DNA from: a virus
Virus record (IMG/VR): IMGVR_UViG_3300023184_000159
Span: 1-55,903 of that record
Strand: one strand, 5' to 3'
Length of the DNA: 55,903 nt
The translations under genes were made by a program, and so were the position numbers. The stretch's first letter is position 1, and each line of letters begins with the position of its first letter. The notes below the pieces were generated by a model that was not told the DNA's origin, searched no databases, and saw only the letters and a list, made by a program, of their open reading frames with translations. This document shows, piece after piece, positions 49,779-55,903 of the stretch.

Positions 49779-50509
49779 GCCTGTGCTGGGATAATATATT
49801 TGTAAGTAGCAATGCCGCTGTCTAAGGTGATCTGCATAGCACCTTCATCACTAAACCCAATCTTAGCATTGTTAGCATCAGCAATTTTCAAAATGCTTAA
49901 TACGCTGTTTACTGGCCAGGTCCAACCTTTAGTAAGAGTACCAACAACGTCTGTGGCAAAAATAAATTCACCACCGTGGCTGCTAACATCGCCAAATGTA
50001 AACTTTAAATTACCACCATCTGTTTTTGCCAAGAAAGTTGTATGTTCTGTGTTAGCACCTGCTTGGAATTGAAAACGTTGAATAGCACTCACAGTGGGCT
50101 CAACTTCAACATGCCATTTAACTCCGCGGAATTTAACAGTTTTCAATTTTTCATTGATAATGTCTTGATTCATAAAGCGATAGTCGTTCTTAAAGTCGCC
50201 GTCTTTGTTTTCAAAGTGTAGACCAACTGGAATAGTTTCGCCATTGCGTTCGGCAGTAACTACCTCAATTTTAGCACCGTCTTGATATTCTTTACCATCT
50301 AATAGATAGCGTAGTTTTTCAAGTTGTGGCATACCATATGTGCCAATCATGTCCGGATGTGGATTAGCAGTTTCGGCATACATAATAACACTACGGTCAT
50401 CTGCCATAGAGTCGATTAGAGTTTTTTGTTCTGTGCCTGTTACTTTAACAATATTTAGAAAGCCTAATTTGTTTGTATGTGCAACGATGTCTTGAAGAAT
50501 AGATTTCAT
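49775..50509 (-). CDS. 45: Probable sliding clamp (gp45-like)
   Basis: The 244-residue protein lies just downstream of DNA polymerase and is close in length to T4 gp45 (228). Its order of beta strands and helices looks clamp-like: an N-terminal helix, a strand with YGMPQLEKLRYLLDG resembling the gp45 YDLxxFL segment, a central interdomain region with DYRFMNQ, and C-terminal strands ending TLDSGIATYKYIIPA. T4-like clamps are trimers that hold gp43 on DNA and also activate late promoters with gp55. Sequence identity to T4 gp45 is low, so the call depends on position and pattern. A weak promoter (TTGACT-17-TAAACT) and AAGGA lie upstream. Confidence 0.6.
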   Translation of the reverse strand: MKSILQDIVAHTNKLGFLNIVKVTGTEQKTLIDSMADDRSVIMYAETANPHPDMIGTYGMPQLEKLRYLLDGKEYQDGAKIEVVTAERNGETIPVGLHFENKDGDFKNDYRFMNQDIINEKLKTVKFRGVKWHVEVEPTVSAIQRFQFQAGANTEHTTFLAKTDGGNLKFTFGDVSSHGGEFIFATDVVGTLTKGWTWPVNSVLSILKIADANNAKIGFSDEGAMQITLDSGIATYKYIIPAQA

Positions 50510-50527
50510 ATTAATTTCCTTTTAGTT

Positions 50528-50556
50528 AGTTTATTTAGATTTAGTAAAAAAGTCAA
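50528..50556 (-). promoter_or_regulatory. Candidate promoter for the clamp-like gene
   Basis: TTGACT (50551-50556) and TAAACT (50528-50533) on the minus strand, spaced by 17 bases, in the 55-base gap between DNA polymerase and the clamp-like gene. The -10 matches only four of six consensus bases, so this is weaker than the promoters at 5357, 40669 and 53886. Confidence 0.4.
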
Positions 50557-50564
50557 CAAATATT

Positions 50565-53237
50565 TTACTCAAAGTCAAACAGTGACCCAAAATTATTTGT
50601 TTGTGTAGTAGATTCTAGATCCCACTCTAGAACACCAATGAGGTTATCGAGTTTGTTATTGATAATAACAGTTTCCATATCAGCATGATCAAATGGCAAT
50701 TCTTGGAACCACTTAGGCAAACGTAGTTCGTCAACTGGATATGCTACGCTGGTATACCCGAGCGGATTGTCTTTTAATTTACAAACAATAACTTTCATAC
50801 CGTCTACAATGTTGGTACTATATTTGTCACCGTTCATACGCTTTAAAGTATTCCAGTTAATACTAGCACGTACATGTCCTGGCATATTTGCCTTACCTGC
50901 CTTACGTTCTTTTTCTTGATATTCGGCAATATTGTTAGCACGTTTAGGACTGCCTTTTTCCCATCCGGGTCGTGCTTTAAACTCAGTTCTAAATTCATTA
51001 ATCATATCAAGAATTTCTTCTTCCTGACTACCATTTAGAACTTTAGTTAGTACTTCTTCAAGAAACTTCTGCATGAATTCTGGAGTATCGCTACGTTTCA
51101 AATCTAAGCCCATGGCTTTAATTTTGCCAGGTTTGGTCTCACTGTCATATCTCTTGCCATCTTTATCATAGTACAATACAGCATAACGCTTCTTAGTAAT
51201 AAACAATCCTTTGATAGCAACAATTTCACGTCCTGCTTTAATAACTTCGCCACGTGACTTTGGACAGTGGAAAGTGTCTAACATGAATTGCGGAAATGTA
51301 GCATTAACATTATCTGCAATTGTGTTGTATAGTTGGATAGCAATATCTTTATCCCAAGGAATTAATTTCTTTTGGATATCAATCTTTAATGCATTGTATG
51401 CAGAAAAATAACAACTGTCTGTGTCACCATAGATAATACTTTTACCAACGTGATCAAACTCACCTGTGATAACTTCATTAACCTTGCCTGCCATATGACG
51501 AGCAATAGCACGACCAGTTAGTGTGGTACTTTGTCCAATACGCTTATCAAAGAATCTGCAACCCGGATTAAGAATAGCACCATACAAACTATTCAAGTTA
51601 ATTTTCTTAACTAGTTGTCGTTTGTCCCAATATTCTTCTTCAATCTTATTGCCAGCATCCATGGCTACTTTAAGTTTTTTCTGCATATCCTTACGCTCAC
51701 TATACCAGCGAGCCAATAGTCCGGGAATAATACCTTCCTGTTCATAGGTAAAGATTGTACCATTAGCACTGAGCATCCACGGTTGATTACTTTCGTAAAT
51801 TAGTCGATACGCCTCGGCTCCGCTCAATACGTCATGTTCACCATTTTCCCAATCTATAGTAAGTTCGTATGCACGATCCTGTCGCATTACTGCTTCAAAT
51901 TCTAAACTACCAAACATACCTTCCCATGCAGCCGCAAAGGATTTTTTATCCAATGTTGTTTGTTTATGAATAAATTCGTCAGTATTGGTCTGACGTATTT
52001 GTCCAACAATGGTTTCTGGACCCATATTCAATGCACGAATTACACTTGGATATAGACTGTTAATGTCCATACTTCCAATGTAATCATGTAATCCTTTTTT
52101 AGGATATGCTACATAAGCACCTGCTGCTTGATTGTTTTCAGTTTCATCACGCTTGGCACGGCTTGGGACAATTAGCCCTCTGTGATGTGCTTCATTAACA
52201 ATTGCCTGTTCTGTTACAGCTACAGCACCCATTGTGGTCTGTAGTAATACTGTACATTCATGTGCCAGTGTATTGGCAAGATCCAAGAACTTTAATTTCT
52301 TATCTAACTTGTCAAGTAGTGCAGTATCTTGTCTATTATATTCAATAAATTTACGGAAGTCATTGTTATATAGTTGATCCAATGTGCCTTCGTAGACAGT
52401 CTTACTTTCACCTACCTCCATTTCTCCAATGGCATCGAGCCGGTAGGTGTGGCGTTCTTCATAGGTATATTTCCTGTACAGTTCGAGACTGTCCAAATGA
52501 ACGCGACCAATAAGATCATAAGTAACAGCCTGTTTCCCATATTTCTCATATTCTCTTTTCTTTGGAAATTGATCCCACAAACAGAATCTGCGAGTGTCTT
52601 CTTTACTTAGTACTTTTGTAACTCTATTTACAGTGTAAGGAATATCAAAACCTTCACTGTTCCATCCACTTAATACATCAGCGTCTTCGATTAGATTTAG
52701 AAATGCATCTAACATTTCTGCTTCTGTTTCAAACAACATGGTATTAGGAAAGTCTTTAACTTGTTCCTGTGCCTGTTCCATGGTTAATGTTTTGGGAGGA
52801 ACAGCAAAACAAACTAATGTTTCTAACCATTGTAGATGAATTGCAATACTGGTAATTGGCATAAAAGCATCTTCAGGAGTGCTATAGCCACGTTCTGGAT
52901 CAAAGTCTACCTCAATGTCAAAAAATGCTACATGAAGTTTTGGAGGTTCTGCTCCAAGATAATGATCTTCCAAACATCTAAATGCTGGTTTAATATCACT
53001 TTCATAGAGTCTACGTTCGCCGTGGATACGTAGTTCTTTTTGGAAGTCCTTGTTATTTCTACAAGATACTTTACTTAGATTCTCACCGTAGATTGATTTG
53101 TACTTACCCTTTTGATCAGGATAATAAAAGATGAATTTGGCAGGATATTCTTGATAGATTCTGCCTTTCTTTGGATCACGTTCAACGACTTTGATAACAT
53201 CTTTGTCGCGATCCCACATTGCGTCAACATATGACAT
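50565..53237 (-). CDS. 43: Family B DNA polymerase (gp43-like)
   Basis: The 890-residue protein is nearly the length of T4 gp43 (898). The 3'-5' exonuclease has FFDIEVDFD (D107, E109), SGWNSEGFDIPY and YNRQDTALL. The polymerase domain has motif A SMDINSLYPSVI, motif B KKINLNSLYGAILNPGCRFF and motif C IIYGDTDSCYF (Y603 to S608, with D605 and D607), then the KKRYA motif. The C-terminus ends GSLFDFE, a short hydrophobic tail well placed to bind the sliding clamp. It has a strong ribosome site (GAGGAGG). It lies between a membrane protein and the clamp-like gene in one minus-strand transcript. Confidence 0.97.
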   Translation of the reverse strand: MSYVDAMWDRDKDVIKVVERDPKKGRIYQEYPAKFIFYYPDQKGKYKSIYGENLSKVSCRNNKDFQKELRIHGERRLYESDIKPAFRCLEDHYLGAEPPKLHVAFFDIEVDFDPERGYSTPEDAFMPITSIAIHLQWLETLVCFAVPPKTLTMEQAQEQVKDFPNTMLFETEAEMLDAFLNLIEDADVLSGWNSEGFDIPYTVNRVTKVLSKEDTRRFCLWDQFPKKREYEKYGKQAVTYDLIGRVHLDSLELYRKYTYEERHTYRLDAIGEMEVGESKTVYEGTLDQLYNNDFRKFIEYNRQDTALLDKLDKKLKFLDLANTLAHECTVLLQTTMGAVAVTEQAIVNEAHHRGLIVPSRAKRDETENNQAAGAYVAYPKKGLHDYIGSMDINSLYPSVIRALNMGPETIVGQIRQTNTDEFIHKQTTLDKKSFAAAWEGMFGSLEFEAVMRQDRAYELTIDWENGEHDVLSGAEAYRLIYESNQPWMLSANGTIFTYEQEGIIPGLLARWYSERKDMQKKLKVAMDAGNKIEEEYWDKRQLVKKINLNSLYGAILNPGCRFFDKRIGQSTTLTGRAIARHMAGKVNEVITGEFDHVGKSIIYGDTDSCYFSAYNALKIDIQKKLIPWDKDIAIQLYNTIADNVNATFPQFMLDTFHCPKSRGEVIKAGREIVAIKGLFITKKRYAVLYYDKDGKRYDSETKPGKIKAMGLDLKRSDTPEFMQKFLEEVLTKVLNGSQEEEILDMINEFRTEFKARPGWEKGSPKRANNIAEYQEKERKAGKANMPGHVRASINWNTLKRMNGDKYSTNIVDGMKVIVCKLKDNPLGYTSVAYPVDELRLPKWFQELPFDHADMETVIINNKLDNLIGVLEWDLESTTQTNNFGSLFDFE

Positions 53238-53306
53238 ATTTTTCCTCCTCGTGATTTAATGGCTCACTGACCGTCTTATAATCAATTATGGCTGATTCAA
53301 CCTTAC

Positions 53307-53600
53307 TCATAAATTATTTAGCATCCTGAATAGGCCGATGCTATCTATAGTGACTAACAATACGTAGTTTGCAAGCAGGCCAAAAGATTTACGGCTATAA
53401 CAAGCCCACCCATACAAAATACACTGGCCAATAAAAATAGGATAAAGAATGATAAGAGGCGGATTTGGAACTGTGAACGCCATAGTAATGCTACATCCGA
53501 TTGAAGTTGCCCAAGCCGTAATCTCAACGATAAAACGTAGAGGGTAAGTTTTATAGTCATCCTTGATCCATTTAATGACATTAGTTAAAATTTCACTCAT
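53307..53600 (-). CDS. Small three-helix membrane protein
   Basis: I choose the ATG at 53600 (MSEILTNVIKWI, 97 residues), which overlaps the end of the DsbA-like gene by 8 bases (ATGAGTGA). The protein has three predicted membrane helices: about residues 22-44, 46-66 and 72-92. Arg/Lys-rich loops and WACYSRKSFGLL lie before the last helix. A GxxxxxGW pattern in helix 2 and an Asn in helix 3 loosely recall small transporters such as PnuC or SWEET-like halves, but the protein is far shorter. A conserved small membrane protein of this sort occurs near polymerase in cyanomyovirus-like phages. Function unknown. Confidence 0.6.
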   Translation of the reverse strand: MSEILTNVIKWIKDDYKTYPLRFIVEITAWATSIGCSITMAFTVPNPPLIILYPIFIGQCILYGWACYSRKSFGLLANYVLLVTIDSIGLFRMLNNL

Positions 53601-53865
53601 CAGTACGACGATGTGAATGACCACTGATATCTACAATAGTTTCCAAGTCGTCAAACTCTTTCCAAACACTGTCCCATTGATCTTTTTGTGCAATTCGGAT
53701 TGCCTTTTTAATCACACTGGGCTTAACCTCGAGTTCCTCCGCCACTGCTTTAATGGTATCGTTAAGTCCTTCGGTGAGGTCTTGAATCTCCTGCATAACG
53801 GTCATGCCCTCTGCAACGATCTGTTTAATTTTGGCCTGTTCAGGCGCTCCAAATGCTTTACCCAT
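53593..53865 (-). CDS. dsbA: DsbA-like double-strand DNA-binding protein
   Basis: The start at 53865 (MGKAFGAPEQAK, 90 residues) has AAGGAG 7 bases upstream; a longer start at 53901 would begin 15 bases inside the promoter elements. The size equals T4 DsbA (89). The chain is helical with a likely helix-turn-helix: IKAVAEELEVKPSVIKKAIR, and a C-terminal acidic EFDDLETIV. DsbA binds double-strand DNA near late promoters and helps late transcription in T4. The similarity to cyanomyovirus versions is good by eye, moderate to T4. A fully consensus -35 with a TATACT -10 precedes it. Confidence 0.65.
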   Translation of the reverse strand: MGKAFGAPEQAKIKQIVAEGMTVMQEIQDLTEGLNDTIKAVAEELEVKPSVIKKAIRIAQKDQWDSVWKEFDDLETIVDISGHSHRRTDE

Positions 53866-53885
53866 AAAAAATCTCCTTGTAAGTA

Positions 53886-53914
53886 AGTATATACTCAACA
53901 AGGAGAAATGTCAA
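53886..53914 (-). promoter_or_regulatory. Near-consensus sigma-70-type promoter
   Basis: TTGACA (53909-53914) and TATACT (53886-53891) on the minus strand with a 17-base spacer. It lies between superoxide dismutase and the DsbA-like gene, 20 bases before the DsbA-like ATG, and the transcript would run on through the membrane protein, gp43 and clamp genes. Confidence 0.75.
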
Positions 53915-53922
53915 GGTTTATT

Positions 53923-54465
53923 TTATAAACGAGCGTCTATAATGTTCCAATTAATAATTTTCCAATGGTTAGTCAAGTAACTCTTTTTATCTGCTTGATA
54001 ATCTAATGACCAAGCATGTTCCCAAGCATCGATTAAAACGATAATATCTTTCTTTATAGAATGATTGGGAATTATTTTTATATCACCATTGCTTGATAGA
54101 TAGCACCAGCCACTTCCTTGAATGGACATAAACAATTTGGTAAATTCTTCTTTGAAGTTCTCAAATGATTTAAAGTGTTTATCAATAAACTCTTTGGATG
54201 CACCAATTGGTGTGTTGGCTTCATCTGGAATTTGTAGTTGTGGAAAGTACATACTATGCAAGTAAGCACCTGCTTCGTTAAAGTCTGGATCACCTTCACC
54301 GCTATTGTAGCGATTTACATACGTTCTGTATAGTTTGCCATAATGATAATCTATAGCATCCTCGCTTAACACAGGTTCGAGAGCATCGCGGGCATAGGAT
54401 AATTTCACTTGTTCAAGTGTTTTAATCTCTTTGCCCTCTACCACATATTTTATAAAATTAAACAT
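53923..54465 (-). CDS. sod: Fe/Mn superoxide dismutase
   Basis: The 180-residue enzyme disproportionates superoxide. The four metal ligands are in place: H41 (YHYGK), H70 (GAYLHSMYF), D146 and H150 (LIDAWEHAW), and GSGWCYL (117-123) is the conserved second-domain loop. Two differences from textbook enzymes are visible. The KHHxxYV block is KLYRTYV, and the usual second-sphere Gln before the last ligands seems to be His (PNHS, H135), a change I associate with some Fe or cambialistic archaeal-type enzymes. No signal peptide, so cytoplasmic. Phage SODs are known in cyanophages. Its ATG overlaps the stop of the upstream gene by one base. Confidence 0.9.
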   Translation of the reverse strand: MFNFIKYVVEGKEIKTLEQVKLSYARDALEPVLSEDAIDYHYGKLYRTYVNRYNSGEGDPDFNEAGAYLHSMYFPQLQIPDEANTPIGASKEFIDKHFKSFENFKEEFTKLFMSIQGSGWCYLSSNGDIKIIPNHSIKKDIIVLIDAWEHAWSLDYQADKKSYLTNHWKIINWNIIDARL

Positions 54466-55154
54466 TATTTGTTTTTACCAGATCTCATATTAGCCATCCA
54501 ATGTGCAAGTTGTCCTTTACGACCGCCTTGATGTGCTATCTTACGTAATGTACTTATCTTTCCTTTGGTAGGAACATGATAACGCTTTGAGTCACCCTTA
54601 TCTTCAGGATGCCGACCGTCAGCAAAGTTTTCTTTTTGTGTAGGAATATGATTTGGACCGTAACTTATCCTACTGCCTACAATTTGTTCTAATCCAACAT
54701 GTAATGCAGGTCCTGATAAATGTTTTCGTAACCATTTTTCTGCTAGATTGTTTATAATTTTTTCGTTAGCATGAACAACCCCACCTTGACTTTTACTATG
54801 AACATATGCATGATATGCTTCGTGTGCCGCCTGTGCTACATCTTTTGCTGCTTTGCTGTCTAAGTTTGGTAAGTTGATACTGCCCACTCCGTCACCTGTA
54901 TCTCTAAACATAGGAGGCCCGCTGCTTTGATAAACATAATACATTCCTGGTCCTAATTCTTCATCGTCGTCAGTTACTCGATCTTTTCCTAAGATATTTC
55001 GAATTACATCATATGCTGTCCATAGAGTAGGAGCAGGTGCGCCACCAACATGTGTTGTTGGAAGCATAGGTTTGTCTTCTGGATCAAAATCACCGTAACG
55101 TGCTTTTAAATCTGCATCACTTGCAAGAGCCTCAAGTAATTCATTGATACGCAT
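54465..55154 (-). CDS. Conserved protein with HExxH metalloprotease-like motif
   Basis: The 229-residue protein has AAHEAYHAYVH (H111, E112, H115), an HExxH zinc motif, followed 16 residues later by E131 in a helix (ANEKIINNLAEKWL) that could be the third ligand as in gluzincins. The first ~100 residues are acidic and Pro-rich; the C-terminal ~60 are very basic (KGKISTLRKIAHQGGRKG). The N-terminus MRINELLEAL is like the short starts of several marine-phage proteins. It may be a phage peptidase or a structural protein with a dead or zinc-bound fold. It lies between the DUF6321-like gene and superoxide dismutase, overlapping the latter by one base. Confidence 0.55.
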   Translation of the reverse strand: MRINELLEALASDADLKARYGDFDPEDKPMLPTTHVGGAPAPTLWTAYDVIRNILGKDRVTDDDEELGPGMYYVYQSSGPPMFRDTGDGVGSINLPNLDSKAAKDVAQAAHEAYHAYVHSKSQGGVVHANEKIINNLAEKWLRKHLSGPALHVGLEQIVGSRISYGPNHIPTQKENFADGRHPEDKGDSKRYHVPTKGKISTLRKIAHQGGRKGQLAHWMANMRSGKNK

Positions 55155-55445
55155 TTAGCAATTCCATTTTCTCAATGATAATGCTTTGCGTGTAGGTTCG
55201 CCATTGGGCTTTTTCATAGGACCATCAACACCTGACATTCTGGCACAGAATGATTTACGACGTTTAGCAGCCTTACTACCGGCTTTTAGTTTGCTAGGTT
55301 TGGTAGTTACTGCTTTTTGTAAATGACTACCAGGATGTTCTCTACGATAACTAGCAATGCCTTTGTCGTTCAATCCACCATTCTTATTCTTGCCGGCCTT
55401 ACGATGCCAAGCGGCAGATTCATTTATAAACTCGTATGCTCTCAT
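55155..55445 (-). CDS. Conserved basic phage protein (DUF6321-like)
   Basis: The 96-residue protein has a conserved strongly basic body: AAWHRKAGKNKNGGLNDKGI, SYRREHPGSHLQKAVTT, KPSKLKAGSKAAKRRKSFCA and a fixed ending SLRKWNC. I recognise this layout as the small DUF6321-type protein found in many T4-like and giant phages. It is probably a nucleic-acid-binding protein, from the charge. The N-terminus MRAYEFINE is shared in style with the neighbouring HExxH protein. A 17-codon reading frame just upstream is joined to it by an ATGA overlap. Confidence 0.7.
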   Translation of the reverse strand: MRAYEFINESAAWHRKAGKNKNGGLNDKGIASYRREHPGSHLQKAVTTKPSKLKAGSKAAKRRKSFCARMSGVDGPMKKPNGEPTRKALSLRKWNC

Positions 55446-55495
55446 TTCTTTTTCACCTTTGGCTGACGGGCTTTATACAAGGCCGCTGTGGCCAT
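55442..55495 (-). CDS. Possible 17-residue coupled mini-gene
   Basis: The frame MATAALYKARQPKVKKK starts at 55495 in TAATG, sharing its A with the stop of the upstream gene, and ends in ATGA with the start of the DUF6321-like gene. It may be a short basic peptide, or just a ribosome relay that keeps translation going to the next gene. There is no other evidence that it is a gene. Confidence 0.3.
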   Translation of the reverse strand: MATAALYKARQPKVKKK

Positions 55496-55903
55496 TACTT
55501 TTTTTTTTCTGGGGTCTTATTTTTAAATTGGTGATACTTATTTGGATCAGCATTTTGGAAATTATCAACCCAAGCGTCTAAATCCATAGTAGGTTCCAAT
55601 TGTCTTTCTAACATAGAGTTCAATGATTCAAAGTATGTATCTACACTTTCATTCTTAGGATGTTTGATATGTGCCCAGGCAATGCTTTCTGCATCTTTCT
55701 TACTCTTACCTTTTTTCATCATGCTGGCAGTGATATGCTTGGCTTGACGATCTACTTTGGCACCTTCCGTCATACCTTGCTCTACTGGTTCCCAATCTAA
55801 TTTTTTACCGTTGGGTAAAATTGCAAAACACGGTCCGTCGATCATTTTAGATTGTCTAATTTTTGCATCTGGAAAATTAGATTTAACTAATTGAAACCAT
55901 TGC
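55495..55903 (-). CDS. Conserved phage protein, 5' end beyond the window
   Basis: The frame stays open past the ATG at 55845 to the window edge (residues WFQLVKSNFPDAKIRQSK before that Met), so the gene is truncated by the window and the internal ATG is probably not its start. The visible ~135 residues include IDGPCFAILPNGKKLDWEPV, then AKVDRQAKHITASMMKKGKS and KKDAESIAWAHIKHP, a helical motif (KDAExIAWAxxxK) that recurs in T4-like phage proteins. The C-terminus is Asp/Gln/Lys-rich. Function unknown. It would be the first gene of this operon inside the window. Confidence 0.55.
   Translation of the reverse strand, partial: QWFQLVKSNFPDAKIRQSKMIDGPCFAILPNGKKLDWEPVEQGMTEGAKVDRQAKHITASMMKKGKSKKDAESIAWAHIKHPKNESVDTYFESLNSMLERQLEPTMDLDAWVDNFQNADPNKYHQFKNKTPEKKK

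Noticed and set aside
53251-53267. A hairpin near the gp43 ribosome site, recalling the T4 gp43 translational operator
   Set aside because: Only a 4-bp stem (GTGA/TCAC) with a 9-base loop, and the loop does not match the T4 operator. Too weak to claim.
53866-53901. Upstream start for the DsbA-like gene at 53901
   Set aside because: It would translate the -10 element and much of the spacer; the ATG at 53865 has a much better ribosome site.
1-55903. CRISPR array, insertion sequence or integrase
   Set aside because: I saw no regularly spaced direct repeats, no transposase or recombinase motifs, and no attachment-like duplications on reading through both strands.

Overview
The window is a stretch of a tailed-phage genome: a low-GC, T4-like contractile-tail virus (myovirus). 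The best-supported evidence is a set of T4-type proteins: the gp46/gp47 recombination nuclease, a gp55-type late sigma factor, gp43 DNA polymerase with a probable clamp, RNase H, thymidylate synthase, and baseplate proteins gp53, gp5, gp25, gp6 and a gp7-like giant. Many small proteins, and several virion proteins, look like the conserved set of marine cyanomyoviruses and pelagiphage-type T4 relatives rather than enteric T4. No photosynthesis gene, tRNA, integrase or transposase is visible, so the host cannot be named from this window. Family calls come from motif reading and recall, not database searches.

Layout. Bases 1-5328 are on the minus strand: GIY-YIG endonuclease, methyltransferase, two small basic proteins, gp46, gp47 and the gp55-like sigma factor. 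A 118-base divergent region (5329-5446) carries a near-consensus host-type promoter toward the sigma gene and a late-type promoter/RBS toward the virion genes. Bases 5447-36118 are one plus-strand block of late virion genes: tail-tube/baseplate proteins, hub, gp5 spike with a C-terminal GH19-like lysozyme domain, gp25, gp6, a 4587-residue gp7-like protein, a collagen-like fibre, and a run of fibre/collar proteins. Bases 36115-55903 return to the minus strand. Read in transcription order from the right end they are: a truncated gene, two T4-like small proteins, an HExxH protein, superoxide dismutase, a DsbA-like DNA-binding protein, a membrane protein, gp43, a clamp-like protein, a DNA-modification and sugar cluster (DpdA-like transglycosylase, T-fold protein, glycosyltransferase, GalE, QueE), a zinc-ribbon membrane microprotein, RNase H, conserved small genes, a MoxR-type ATPase, a VWA/metallopeptidase partner, and thymidylate synthase.

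How the genes fit together. Early minus-strand transcription appears to start at sigma-70-like promoters at 5357-5384, 40669-40697 and 53886-53914, with a weaker one at 50528-50556. These supply replication, recombination, nucleotide synthesis, DNA modification and the late sigma factor. The sigma factor, together with the clamp, would then act at TATAAATA-type late promoters (12930, 31415, probably 5417 and 38190) to express the plus-strand virion genes. Genes are packed tightly, with many stop/start overlaps of 1-20 bases that suggest translational coupling.

Most notable: (1) a DpdA/QueE/T-fold set interleaved and overlapped with GalE and a glycosyltransferase, which suggests a 7-deazaguanine DNA modification that may also carry a sugar; (2) seven integrin-like FG-GAP repeats, enough for a complete beta-propeller, inside the giant baseplate protein; (3) a MoxR-VWA ATPase/metallopeptidase pair with its own consensus promoter, 5' hairpin and terminator; (4) a 56-residue zinc-ribbon membrane protein; and (5) several hairpins placed at ribosome binding sites or transcript 5' ends.
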